From: Nonomuraea candida
GTDB lineage: Bacteria; Actinomycetota; Actinomycetes; Streptosporangiales; Streptosporangiaceae
DNA: 64,000 nt
Direction of reading: 5' to 3'
Assembly: GCF_000725485.1 (NCBI RefSeq)
Contig: NZ_JOAG01000027.1
Coordinates: 62,001-126,000 of the forward strand
How positions within the stretch are numbered: the stretch's first letter is position 1; every line of letters starts with the position of its first letter. The position numbers and the translations under genes were made by a program. The notes under the pieces were generated by a model, which was not told where the DNA came from, searched no databases, and saw nothing but the letters and a program-made list of their open reading frames with translations. Of the stretch, positions 1 through 7,895 are shown piece by piece.

Positions 1-95
1 CCGGCGCGCAGGCGGCGTGCCACGGGTTCGAGCAGGCGCAGCGTGCGGCCGCGGCGGGCGGCGGGGTTGACCAGCAGAGCGAGTTGAGGGGACAC
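1..95 (-). CDS. Diacylglycerol/lipid kinase family protein, N-terminal fragment
   Basis: Only the first 31 codons are in the window. Read from a GTG at 93-95, the product starts MSPQLALLVNPAARRGR. The 'LLVNPAARRGR' segment is the nucleotide-binding start typical of diacylglycerol kinase/YegS-type lipid kinases. It lies 41 bp downstream of tatC on the same strand and is probably co-transcribed. The kinase assignment rests on one short motif; the rest of the protein is outside the window. Confidence 0.55.
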   Translation of the reverse strand, partial: MSPQLALLVNPAARRGRTLRLLEPVARRLRA

Positions 96-136
96 GCCCG
101 GAACCTATCGCCTGGCGGGCGGAACCGGAATGCCCT

Positions 137-1039
137 TTACCGCTTGTCGGCGCCGGAGGTCGTGCCGGGCGGCTCCTCGTCGAGAGGCGTGGGGGCGTCC
201 ACCGGCGAGGTGTCCTCGGCCAGCGGCGAGGCCTCGTCGTCGGACAGGTGGGAGAAGTCCTCACCGGCGGGCGCGCTCCGCTCGCGCAGGAACATGACCA
301 GCTCGGCCAGGAAGTACAGGACGATCATCGGCGCGGCCAGCGCCATCATCGTGAGCGGGTCGCCGCCGGGGGTCACCACGGCGCCGAAGACGAACATCAC
401 GAAGATGACCGTGCGGCGGTGCTTCTTCACGGTCGTGTGCGACAGCACCCCGATGATGTTGAGGAAGACCAGGATCAGCGGCAGCTCGAAGGAGATGCCG
501 AAGATCAGCAACATGATCAGGACATAGTCGATGTACTCGTCGATGCCGATCGTGGCGACCGTGCCGTCGAGCGAGAACGACAGCAGGATGCTGAGGCTGG
601 TGTCCATGATGATGTAGGCCAGCGCCGCGCCGAGCACGAACAGGGGAACGGCGATCCCCAGGAACGTGAGCGAGTAGCGCTTCTCGTTGCGGTAGAGCGC
701 CGGGGTGACGAACGCCCAGATCTGGTAGAGCCAGACGGGCGAGGCCACCACGAGGCCGATCATCAACGAGACCTTCAGCGTGATGAAGAAGGACTGGAAG
801 ATGCCGCTGTAGGTGAGCGTGCACTCGCCTGGACGCAACTGGTTGGCCTGCGGCGTCTCGCAGAACGGCTCCTTGACGAACGCCCACACCGGATCGAAGA
901 AGATATATCCGATGATGATGCCGACGATCACCGCGGCCAACGCGATCACCAGCCGGTTGCGCAGCTCGCGCAGGTGCTCCATGAGGGGCATGCGGCCCTC
1001 GGGATCACGCGCGGGCTGGGACCGTTTGAGCAGCGCCAT
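137..1039 (-). CDS. tatC: Sec-independent protein translocase TatC
   Basis: TatC is the multi-spanning receptor of the twin-arginine export pathway: with TatA it moves folded proteins across the plasma membrane. The 300-residue product has the cytosolic N-terminal motif 'LMEHLRELRNRL' (about residues 19-30), six hydrophobic segments, and the late conserved 'TPGGDPLTMMALAAPM' before the last span. The C-terminal 50 residues are an acidic, proline-containing cytosolic tail, longer than in E. coli. The ATG at 1039 has no strong ribosome-binding site. It follows tatA by 33 bp in the usual actinobacterial pafBC-tatA-tatC order. Confidence 0.97.
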   Translation of the reverse strand: MALLKRSQPARDPEGRMPLMEHLRELRNRLVIALAAVIVGIIIGYIFFDPVWAFVKEPFCETPQANQLRPGECTLTYSGIFQSFFITLKVSLMIGLVVASPVWLYQIWAFVTPALYRNEKRYSLTFLGIAVPLFVLGAALAYIIMDTSLSILLSFSLDGTVATIGIDEYIDYVLIMLLIFGISFELPLILVFLNIIGVLSHTTVKKHRRTVIFVMFVFGAVVTPGGDPLTMMALAAPMIVLYFLAELVMFLRERSAPAGEDFSHLSDDEASPLAEDTSPVDAPTPLDEEPPGTTSGADKR

Positions 1040-1072
1040 CTAGCAATCCAGGTGACGAGGAGGGACGGGGGG

Positions 1073-1438
1073 TCAGGCGTGCTTGTCGGCCTGCGCGGCG
1101 CCGGCGCGCAGCTTCGCGGCCTGCTCCTCGAGCTGGCGGGCCTGCTCCTCCGGCGTCAGCGCCGCGGCGGGAGCCGGGGCGGCCTGCAGCGGCTGCGGCT
1201 GCACCGGCTGGGGCTGCGGGTGCGGCTGCGGCTGCGGCTGGACCGGGGCCTGCTGCGCCTGCTGCTGCACGGTGTGCTGGGTGTCGTCGTCGTCATCGCG
1301 CAGCTTGGCGGTCTCGGACTTGAAGATGCGCAGTGAGCGACCGATGCCCCGGGCCATCTCGGGCAGCTTCTTCGCACCGAACAGCAGCACGAGCACCAGC
1401 GCGATGATCAGAAGTTCGGGGACTCCGAGGTTCGGCAT
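1073..1438 (-). CDS. tatA: Sec-independent protein translocase TatA
   Basis: The small pore-forming subunit of the Tat translocase. The 121-residue protein has one N-terminal transmembrane helix ('[20 protein letters not shown]'), the hinge '[12 protein letters not shown]' and an amphipathic helix, as in TatA/TatE. The second half is an unusual Gln/Pro-rich run of QPQP repeats (about residues 65-85), then an Ala/Glu-rich tail. An AAAGGG ribosome-binding site lies 7 bp before the ATG. A separate TatB is not seen here. Confidence 0.96.
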   Translation of the reverse strand: MPNLGVPELLIIALVLVLLFGAKKLPEMARGIGRSLRIFKSETAKLRDDDDDTQHTVQQQAQQAPVQPQPQPHPQPQPVQPQPLQAAPAPAAALTPEEQARQLEEQAAKLRAGAAQADKHA

Positions 1439-1466
1439 GAAACGCCCTTTCTAGCAAATACCAGAT

Positions 1467-1667
1467 TCAGCCACGATCGTACGCTGCCTGGGGCGTGGTC
1501 TCATCCCCTTGGCCCGACGATCTGACCCGCCCCGGCTCGAGCTGCGCCTTCGCCACGGCGATTTCCCTCTTCAGACTACGTGCCGCGGACACGACCCGGG
1601 CACCGGCGACGCCGAGCGCGACCAGCCCGGCCACGCCCAGCCCTACGGACACGAAGATCCACGTCAT
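1467..1667 (-). CDS. Small single-span membrane protein
   Basis: A 66-residue protein with one N-terminal hydrophobic helix ('IFVSVGLGVAGLVALGVAGA') followed by a basic, helical, then polar tail. Its ATG overlaps the pafC stop codon as ATGA (1664-1667), so it is probably translationally coupled to pafC and is the last member of the pafBC unit before tatA. Small membrane proteins in this position are common in actinobacteria. I do not recognise a function. Confidence 0.75.
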   Translation of the reverse strand: MTWIFVSVGLGVAGLVALGVAGARVVSAARSLKREIAVAKAQLEPGRVRSSGQGDETTPQAAYDRG

Positions 1668-2629
1668 GACTGGTGAGCGTACAGGGCCAGGGCGCGCCCG
1701 GCCTCCCGGCGTACGGTCTCGGCCATGTCGGGCGGCGACACGACCCGGCCGGTGTCGCCCAGGCGCAGCGCCAGCTTCAGGATCCAGTCCTCGTCGCGGG
1801 CCCGCAGCGCCACCCGCAGCCGCCCCTCGCCCAGCTCGGTGACCTGCTCGCACGGGTAGTACTCGGCCACCCACCGCCCCGCCGCGCTCAGCTCCAGCTC
1901 GACCAGCTCGTCGGTCGGCGAGGGCCGGAAGACGCCGGCGGCGACGTCTCTGGGCTCGGCCTCGGCCGGCGGGTCGGCGGGCACGTCGAGCACCTCCACG
2001 CCGAGCACCCGGTCCAGCCGGAACAGCCGCATGGCCTCGGCCCGGTAGCACCAGCCCTCCAGGTAGGCGCGGCCGTCCACGACCACGACCCGCATCGGGT
2101 CGACCTCGCGCGGCGTCACCTCGTCGCGGCCCTGCACGTAGTAGCGCAGCGACAGCCTGCGGCCCCTGGTGAGCCCCTCGCGCACGCGCGGCAGCGCGTC
2201 GGGGGCGGCGTCGACGTCCACCGCGACCTGGCTGCTGACGGTGGCCGCGCCGTCGCCGGCGGCCCGCTCCAGCTTGGCCATGACGCGCGGCAGCGCGTCG
2301 CCCGGCACCTCGGCCAGCTCGGGGGTGGCGGCCAGCATGCGCAGCGCGACCAGCAGCGCGCTGGCCTCGTCGATGCCCAGCCGCAGCGGCCTGGCGATGG
2401 TGTCGGCGTTGTCGATGATGATCTCGCCGCCGTCCCAGGAGACGTCGATCAGGTCGCCCGGCGTGTGACCGGGCAGCCCGCACATCCACACGAGCTGCAG
2501 GTCGTCGATGAGCTGCTTCTCGCTCAGCCCGAACACCGCGGCGACCTCGCCGACCTGCGCCCCGGGGTGGGACATCAGGTACGGCACCAGCGCCAGCAGC
2601 CGCGGCAGCCGATCGGCCGAACCGCTCAT
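1664..2629 (-). CDS. pafC: WYL-domain transcriptional regulator PafC
   Basis: With PafB it forms the PafBC activator, which in mycobacteria drives the LexA-independent DNA-damage response. The 321-residue product has an N-terminal helix-turn-helix region (about 1-65), a WYL domain with the variant core 'AYLEGW', and a C-terminal WCX-type region ending '...RALALYAHQS'. I chose the ATG at 2629 (MSGSADRL): the frame stays open upstream, but only through the 36-bp repeat array. Its stop overlaps the next small membrane gene. It is unusually separated from pafB, by about 160 bp of repeats. Confidence 0.93.
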   Translation of the reverse strand: MSGSADRLPRLLALVPYLMSHPGAQVGEVAAVFGLSEKQLIDDLQLVWMCGLPGHTPGDLIDVSWDGGEIIIDNADTIARPLRLGIDEASALLVALRMLAATPELAEVPGDALPRVMAKLERAAGDGAATVSSQVAVDVDAAPDALPRVREGLTRGRRLSLRYYVQGRDEVTPREVDPMRVVVVDGRAYLEGWCYRAEAMRLFRLDRVLGVEVLDVPADPPAEAEPRDVAAGVFRPSPTDELVELELSAAGRWVAEYYPCEQVTELGEGRLRVALRARDEDWILKLALRLGDTGRVVSPPDMAETVRREAGRALALYAHQS

Positions 2630-2664
2630 GCGCCCTCCCCCGCCGCCCGCGCCGGCGCTGCCGC

Positions 2665-2799
2665 CGTCACTTCGCCCCGGCCTGCCGATCGGCGCCGGCC
2701 CGTCACTTCGCCCCATCCTGTCGATCGGCGCCGGCCTGTCACGCCGCCCTGTCCTGCCGATCTGCAACCGCTTGTCACTTCGCCCCGTCCGGTCACGCC
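2665..2799. repeat. 36-bp tandem repeat between pafB and pafC, about 3.7 units
   Basis: Units start at 2665, 2701, 2737 and 2773, an exact 36-bp period, with the core 'GTCACTTCGCCCC' and the second half 'GCCGATCGGCGCCGG'. The first two units are almost identical and the later ones degenerate. The last unit overlaps the 3' end of pafB. The array is open in the pafC frame but looks like a non-coding minisatellite. Confidence 0.85.
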
Positions 2800-3743
2800 A
2801 TGGCCCCCTTCAGTCTCCTCATCACGGCCTCGCGCGCGTCCGGCGGCTCGACGACCTCGACGTCGGCGCCCAGGCTCGCCATCCACCCGGCCAGCCGCTC
2901 GGGGTCGGTGAAGGCCAGCTCGGCCTCGTCCCACCCGTCGGTGCCCGCGTGCACGGCCCTGGCCAGCTGCCGCAGCCCCTCGCACGCCCCCTGCCGCACC
3001 CGGACCACGGCGACCCGCTCCTCCGCCGGCTCGTCGGGGAAGCCCACCATGGCCTTCAGGTCCACGCCCGGGGGCACCTCGACCGCGCCCGCCCGGCCGA
3101 CCGTGGTCACCTGCCCGGAGATGCGGCTGAGCCGGAAGGCGCGCGGGGCGTTCCTGTCGCGGTCGAACCCGGCCAGATACCAGCGGCCGCGCCTGCTCAC
3201 CACGCCCCACGGCTCGACGGTGCGGCTGCGCACGCTCTCGCTGCCGGCGCCGCGGTAGTCGAAGCGGACCACGCGCCGGTCGCGCACGGCGTCCCACAGC
3301 GCGGGGAAGGCCGGGTCGCGGGTGTCGACCCGCAGCTCCAGCGCCCCGGTGCCGACGGGCTGGTCGGTGGCCACGCCGCCGGCGCGCAGCTTCAGCAGCG
3401 CCCCCGAGGCGGCCTCGGCCAGGCTGGCCCGCTGCCACACCTGGGCGGCCAGGCCCAGCACGGCCGCCTCGTCGGGTTCGAGGGTGATCTCCGGCAGCTC
3501 GTAGGACTCCCGCTCGATGCGGTAGCCCGGCTCGTCCTCCCACGGGTCGCGCACGACGTCGATGGGGATGCCGATCTCGCGCAGCTCGTTCTTGTCGCGC
3601 TCGAACATGCGCTGGAACGCCTCGTCGCCGTCGCGGTCGTAGCCGGGCACGGCCTGGCGGATCTGCTCGGCCGAGAGCGGGCGCCTGGTGGCGAGCAGGC
3701 AGATCACCAGATTGAGCAACCGTTCTGTCTTCCGGCGCGACAT
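2793..3743 (-). CDS. pafB: WYL-domain transcriptional regulator PafB
   Basis: Partner of PafC. The 316-residue protein begins with a winged helix ('RRKTERLLNLVICLLATRRP') and has a WYL domain with the classical core 'RWYLAGFDRD' followed by 'PRAFRLSRI', plus a C-terminal WCX-like region. The ATG at 3743 is chosen over the GTG at 3752 because the strong AAGGAGG (3754-3760) lies about 10 bp from the ATG but abuts the GTG. It is divergent from the DUF3866 gene with only 38 bp between them, so the two promoters must be interleaved. Confidence 0.94.
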   Translation of the reverse strand: MSRRKTERLLNLVICLLATRRPLSAEQIRQAVPGYDRDGDEAFQRMFERDKNELREIGIPIDVVRDPWEDEPGYRIERESYELPEITLEPDEAAVLGLAAQVWQRASLAEAASGALLKLRAGGVATDQPVGTGALELRVDTRDPAFPALWDAVRDRRVVRFDYRGAGSESVRSRTVEPWGVVSRRGRWYLAGFDRDRNAPRAFRLSRISGQVTTVGRAGAVEVPPGVDLKAMVGFPDEPAEERVAVVRVRQGACEGLRQLARAVHAGTDGWDEAELAFTDPERLAGWMASLGADVEVVEPPDAREAVMRRLKGAMA

Positions 3744-3781
3744 CTGCCTCACTCCTCCTTCATCGACGCTACCCTGCCCCC

Positions 3782-4855
3782 GTGATCAGATGGCGCAAGG
3801 GCGAGGTTGTACGGATCCGACGCGAGTGGCCGGGAGCGGTGGAGCTGGACGTCACCGTCCCCGAGGGGGAGTGCCGGGCGCTGGCGTACCCCCCGTTGGT
3901 GGGCCGCCCGGAGCCCGGCGACGAAGTGCTGCTCAACACGACCGCGCTCGCGATGGGTCTCGGTACGGGAGGTTACGCCATGGTGGTGGCCGTACCGAAC
4001 CGTTTGCCGGAAGATCCGCGCGGGCCCGGGCACCTGGTGAAGGCGAGGTACACGCCGCTGCAGGCCACGGTGCAGGGCGCCGACGAGCAGGACTCCCCGC
4101 ATCACGCGAAATTGCGCGAGGCCGACTCCCTCGACGGCATGCCGGTGATCGTGGCCGACCTGCACTCGGCGCTGGCCCCGATCCTGTGCGGGCTGCGGGC
4201 GGCGCCGGGCGGGCGGGCGGCGCGGGTGGCGTACGTGATGCAGGACGGCGGGGCGCTGCCGGTCTGGTTCTCGATGGCGGCGGCCCGGCTGCGGGAGAGC
4301 GGCTGGCTGGCCGGCGTGGTCACCGTGGGGCAGTCGTTCGGCGGCGACCTGGAGGCGGTCACCGTGCACACCGGGCTGCTGGCGGCCAGGCACGTGCTGG
4401 AGGCCGACGTGGCGATCGTCGCGCAGGGCCCCGGCAACCTGGGCACGGGCACCAAATGGGGTTTCTCCGGTGTGGCCGCGGGCGAGGCGGTGAACGCGGC
4501 CGGCGTGCTGCTGGGCCGGCCGGTGGCGGCGCTGCGGGTCAGCGACGGCGACCGGCGCGAGCGCCACTACGGCGTCTCGCACCACTCGCTGACCGCCTAC
4601 GGCCGGGTCGCGCTGTCCCCGGCGCTGGTGCCGGTGCCGGAGCTGCCCGGCGAGTTCGGCGAGCGGGTCAGGGACCAGGCCGAGCTGCTGGCCGTACGGC
4701 ACCGGCTCGTCCCGGTCCCGGTGGACGGCCTGCGCGAGGCGCTGGAGGGGTCACCCGTCAGGCTGTCGACGATGGGCCGGGGGCTGGACGAGGACCTGCC
4801 CTACTTCCTGGCCTCGGCGGCGGCGGGCAGGCTGGCGGCCTCGCTGCTGGTGTAG
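3782..4855 (+). CDS. DUF3866 family protein
   Basis: A 357-residue protein from a GTG. It matches in length and position the DUF3866 proteins often found beside pafB in actinobacteria: an N-terminal beta-rich segment ('GEVVRIRREWPGAVELDV'), a Gly-rich stretch ('MGLGTGGYAMVVAVP') and a conserved 'GQGPGNLGTGTKWGFSG'-like loop around residue 220. No signal peptide or membrane span is visible and the biochemical role is unknown. Its last 55 bp overlap the convergent DUF3291 gene. Confidence 0.85.
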   Translation: MIRWRKGEVVRIRREWPGAVELDVTVPEGECRALAYPPLVGRPEPGDEVLLNTTALAMGLGTGGYAMVVAVPNRLPEDPRGPGHLVKARYTPLQATVQGADEQDSPHHAKLREADSLDGMPVIVADLHSALAPILCGLRAAPGGRAARVAYVMQDGGALPVWFSMAAARLRESGWLAGVVTVGQSFGGDLEAVTVHTGLLAARHVLEADVAIVAQGPGNLGTGTKWGFSGVAAGEAVNAAGVLLGRPVAALRVSDGDRRERHYGVSHHSLTAYGRVALSPALVPVPELPGEFGERVRDQAELLAVRHRLVPVPVDGLREALEGSPVRLSTMGRGLDEDLPYFLASAAAGRLAASLLV

Positions 4856-5292
4856 GAGTCCTTGAACGTGAACGCCTCGGGGCCCGGCCCCGACGTCCTG
4901 AGGCGTTCCAGCCGCTCCATCGCCTCGGCCAGCGTCGGGATGGTGCCCTCGGGCACCCACCACATCACCGTGTACGGCTCCGCCATGCGCAGGAACCACT
5001 CCCTGCGCCGCCTCAGCACGCCCAGGTGCGCGCTGCGGTAGACGAAGTCCCACAGCGACTCCAGCGACTCCCACACCGAGAAGTTGACCAGCAGGTGGTC
5101 GCCGTAGTCGTGCGCCACGGTGGCGGTCGGGTCGATCTCGCTCTCCTTGAGCCGCCAGACGAACCCCGGGGCCTCGTCGGCGATGGCGTTGATGGGTTCG
5201 AGCAGGGCGACGAAGTCGGCGAGTTCGGAGCTGTCGATGGGCGCGCGCAGGTGGGCGATGTTGAGCTGGGCCAGATGCATGGGACTCAGCAC
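4801..5292 (-). CDS. DUF3291 domain-containing protein
   Basis: A 163-residue soluble protein related to DUF3291, a ferredoxin-like/monooxygenase-type fold that often accompanies small oxidoreductases. Recognisable stretches are 'HLAQLNIAHLRAP' at the start and 'VNFSVWESLESLWDFVYRS' in the middle. The GTG at 5292 has GAAGG about 10 bp upstream; an ATG at 5280 is the alternative. It is convergent with and overlaps the DUF3866 gene by 55 bp, and follows the cysteine-rich HTH regulator gene at 5347-6201. Substrate unknown. Confidence 0.8.
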   Translation of the reverse strand: MLSPMHLAQLNIAHLRAPIDSSELADFVALLEPINAIADEAPGFVWRLKESEIDPTATVAHDYGDHLLVNFSVWESLESLWDFVYRSAHLGVLRRRREWFLRMAEPYTVMWWVPEGTIPTLAEAMERLERLRTSGPGPEAFTFKDSYTSSEAASLPAAAEARK

Positions 5293-5346
5293 ACCATCAC
5301 CCGCCTTCTATGTCAATATTCGTTTGTTTTAGAAATCTGGCCCAGC

Positions 5347-6201
5347 TCAGGACGGCGAACCTCCCGCTCCCGGCCCGGCCGCGGCCCGCCCCGCCTCTCC
5401 TGGGCCGGCCTCCACGGGACCGGCCTCTCCTGGGCCGGCCTCCGCGGGACCGGCCTCCCCCGGACGGGCCGCTCCTGGGCCGGTCGCTCCTGGGCCGGTC
5501 GCTCCTGGGCCGGTCGCTCCTGGGCCGGTCGCTCCTGGGTCGGTCGCTCCTGGGTCGGTCGCGGCCTCCGCCCGTTCCAGGGAGACGCAGCACTCCCCCG
5601 GCCGCGGATCCAGCGCCGCCCTCCCCGGGTCGTCGCCCAGCCCCTCCAGCAGCCCCTGGCACAGCGCCAGGTTCATGGAGCACACCAGCAGCGGCTGGTC
5701 CTCGGCCAGCAGGTGGAAGGGGCAGTTGCGCAGCCGCAACCGCCCGTCCTCGGCGTACGGCTCGTAGCCGCGCTCGCTCAGCACCCGCTCGACCGGATCG
5801 CCCCGGTGCCGCCCGGCCATCCTGGCGCCCGCCGCCCGCGCCGCCCGCTCGGCCCGCTCCTCGGCGCCGAGCTCGTCCACCACGCCGGCCAGGACCGTGG
5901 CGAGGGTGACGTAGTCGCGCGGCGGCAGGCTCACCGACCGCTCGCCCCCGGCCCTGCGGTAGACCTTGGCCGGCCGGCCGCTGCCCGGCCCCTTCTTCTC
6001 CTGCCGCCGGAACCCGCTCTCCAGCAGCCCCGCCTCGACGAGCTTGTCGAGATGGTGACCGGCCAGCGTCCTGGACACGCCCGCGGCCTCGGCGGCCTCC
6101 CCGCGCCCGACGTCGCCGCCGCTGGAGGCGACGACGTCGTACAGGCTGCGGCGGACGGGGTCGTGCAACAGGGCCAGCGCCTCGAGGTCGTCGCTACTCA
6201 C
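5347..6201 (-). CDS. Winged-helix regulator with SufR-like cysteine domain and pentapeptide-repeat tail
   Basis: ArsR/COG2345-type regulator of 284 residues. The N-terminal 80 residues are a winged helix ('VSRTLAGHHLDKLVEAGLL'). The middle carries the cysteine set 'NCPFHLLAE', 'VCSMNLALCQGL' and 'GECC', the layout seen in SufR-like proteins that may bind Fe-S or metal. From about residue 208 the protein becomes some 75 residues of TDPGA/TGPGA/AGPGE pentads encoded by a 15-bp repeat (about 5380-5560). The tail is not part of the family and probably arose by repeat expansion. It lies just upstream of the DUF3291 gene, separated by 54 bp. Target genes unknown. Confidence 0.82.
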   Translation of the reverse strand: MSSDDLEALALLHDPVRRSLYDVVASSGGDVGRGEAAEAAGVSRTLAGHHLDKLVEAGLLESGFRRQEKKGPGSGRPAKVYRRAGGERSVSLPPRDYVTLATVLAGVVDELGAEERAERAARAAGARMAGRHRGDPVERVLSERGYEPYAEDGRLRLRNCPFHLLAEDQPLLVCSMNLALCQGLLEGLGDDPGRAALDPRPGECCVSLERAEAATDPGATDPGATGPGATGPGATGPGATGPGAARPGEAGPAEAGPGEAGPVEAGPGEAGRAAAGPGAGGSPS

Positions 6202-6210
6202 AGCGGGAGT

Positions 6211-6720
6211 CTACGAAAGCTTCCGCTCGACGTGCTTGTACGTGCAGGCGCGGCTGGGCTCGCCCGAGTCGGAGCCGTACCTGCGCCAGCACTTCCCCTT
6301 CCTGATCACGTGGATGTCGACCCACTCGGGCGCACCGTACCGGCGGTGCACGGCCTTGGCGTTGCGCTGCAGCCGCGCGGCCGCCTTGCGGGCCTTGGCG
6401 GCGGAGGAGGCGGAGGCGTGCACCCACGTGACCCCGGCGTCCCCGCCGAAGACGCACGGCTTGACGCCCTTGCAGAAGGGCGGGTTGGCGCTCACCCCGG
6501 CGGCCGCTCCCCCTGTGGCCGCTCCCCCTGTGGCCGCTCCCCCTGTGGCCGCTCCCCCGGCGGGGACGGCTCCCGCGACCGAGGCGGCTCCTGCGGCGAC
6601 GGGGACGGTGGAGGGGACGGCGAGGACGGCGGAGGGGACGGCAGGGGCGGCGCTCGCGGCGGGCGCGAGGCCGGACAGAACGGCTAACGCGGACCCCATG
6701 ACGATGAATGCGCGGATCAT
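6211..6720 (-). CDS. Secreted small protein, unknown function
   Basis: A 169-residue protein with a clear signal peptide (MIRAFIVMGSALAVLSGLAP, cleavage near ASA-AP). A low-complexity Ala/Val region follows with four GGAAT repeats (15-bp DNA repeat around 6500-6555). The basic C-terminal domain has four cysteines ('PPFCKGVKPC', 'GKCWRRYG', 'RACTYKH'), which could form two disulfides. No family recognised. It ends 9 bp upstream of the regulator gene start. Confidence 0.7.
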   Translation of the reverse strand: MIRAFIVMGSALAVLSGLAPAASAAPAVPSAVLAVPSTVPVAAGAASVAGAVPAGGAATGGAATGGAATGGAAAGVSANPPFCKGVKPCVFGGDAGVTWVHASASSAAKARKAAARLQRNAKAVHRRYGAPEWVDIHVIRKGKCWRRYGSDSGEPSRACTYKHVERKLS

Positions 6721-6751
6721 GCCCTCATCCTGCCTCAGACGAACGCCGCGA

Positions 6752-7654
6752 TCAGTAGGCGGCGATCAGGTCCACGACGAAGACGAGCGTGTCGGAGCCC
6801 TTGATGCCGTACGCGGGATGGCCGGCAGAGCCGTACCCGTAGGCGGGCGGCACGATCATCAGCACCCGGCTGCCCGTCGGCACCCCGGTCAGCGCCCGGT
6901 CCCACGCCTTGATCATGGTGCCGTCGCCGAGCTTGAACGCCTTGGGCCCGCCGGTCTCCCAGGTCCGCTCGAAGACGCCGCGCCGCCGCCAGACGGCGGC
7001 CTCGTACTGGGTGACCACGAGCTGCCCCGCCCGCGTCCTGCGCCCGTCGCCCCTGGCCAGCACCTTGACCTGGAACCGGACGGGCGGCGCGCCCGCGGGC
7101 ACGGTCAGCTCGGGCCTGGCCCCGCCGCCGACCCGCACCCCCGCCAGCGTGCCGCCGCCCGCCTCGACGGAGGCGCCCTTGTGGTGGGCGCCGAGGATGT
7201 CGACGACGTAGAACAGCTCCTCACCCGCGCCGACGCCCCGCGGCGGGTTGGCGCCGAACCCGTCGGCGGGCGGGATGGCGGCGATGACCCTGCTGCCCAC
7301 CCTGCGGCCCGTCAACGCCCGTTCCAGCCCCGGCAGCAGCTCCCCCATCGGGAACGCCGCCGGGGCGCCCCTGTTGAAGCTGGAGTCGACCAGGCGGTTG
7401 CCCACGCCGTCCCACACGTGCGCGGTGTACTGGACGATCGCCACGTCGTCGGCCGCCAGCGGCTCGCCCTTGCCCGCGGCCAGCTCGTCCACCTGCAGCC
7501 CGGCGGCCGGTTTCCCGTCGGGGAAGACGACCGTCGGCCGGGCGCCGAACGGGCCGCCCACCTTCAGGTCCAGTGCCCGCCCGGCTTCGCTCTCCGTGCA
7601 ACCGGCCAGCAGCAGGGGCGCGAGCAGCAGCAGGGTGGCGACATGGCGGCGCAT
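6752..7654 (-). CDS. FKBP-type peptidyl-prolyl isomerase lipoprotein, two FKBP domains
   Basis: Surface lipoprotein predicted to catalyse prolyl cis-trans isomerisation of exported proteins. I chose the ATG at 7654 (a GGGAGGA ribosome-binding site lies 5 bp upstream); the frame is open further upstream without a signal. From there a signal peptide ends in the lipobox LLAG-C19. Two FKBP repeats follow (about 50-165 and 195-300). The second is better conserved, with 'GVPTGSRVLMIVPPAYGYG' and the terminal 'DTLVFVVDLIAAY'. It is a paralogue of the gene at 7885-8814 and probably a tandem duplication. Confidence 0.9.
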   Translation of the reverse strand: MRRHVATLLLLAPLLLAGCTESEAGRALDLKVGGPFGARPTVVFPDGKPAAGLQVDELAAGKGEPLAADDVAIVQYTAHVWDGVGNRLVDSSFNRGAPAAFPMGELLPGLERALTGRRVGSRVIAAIPPADGFGANPPRGVGAGEELFYVVDILGAHHKGASVEAGGGTLAGVRVGGGARPELTVPAGAPPVRFQVKVLARGDGRRTRAGQLVVTQYEAAVWRRRGVFERTWETGGPKAFKLGDGTMIKAWDRALTGVPTGSRVLMIVPPAYGYGSAGHPAYGIKGSDTLVFVVDLIAAY

Positions 7655-7785
7655 CGGTCCTCCCAACGCGGAGCGGCCCGGCGGCGTCGTGCCACCGGGC
7701 CTGGCGATGCTACCGCCCTGCGACCGCACGCGTCAGCGATCACGCCCCCACCAGCCCGCTCACCTCAGCGGGCCGCGGGACGGAA

Positions 7786-7895
7786 TGCGCTCACCCCACG
7801 TCGGAGGGATGGGGTGCGCTCACCCCACGCCAGCGGAACGAGGTGCGCTCACCCCACCTCGGCGGGACGCGGGACGGGATGTGCTCACCTCGCGT
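7786..7895. repeat. 29-bp imperfect tandem repeat between the two FKBP genes
   Basis: The core TGCGCTCACCCCAC recurs at 7786, 7815 and 7844 (29-bp period), with a degenerate copy at about 7881 that runs into the 3' end of the upstream FKBP gene. No open frame of interest. A further degenerate copy may lie at 7755-7765. Confidence 0.75.

Noticed and set aside
2629..2767. N-terminal extension of PafC to 2767
   Set aside because: It is encoded wholly by the 36-bp repeat; the family start is MSGSADRL at 2629.
3688..6687. A 999-codon open frame on the plus strand, and similar very long frames at 13418-16966 and 45542-49360
   Set aside because: Composition is Arg/Gly/Pro-rich with no family motifs. 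They run across several recognised genes in other frames and are GC-driven shadows.
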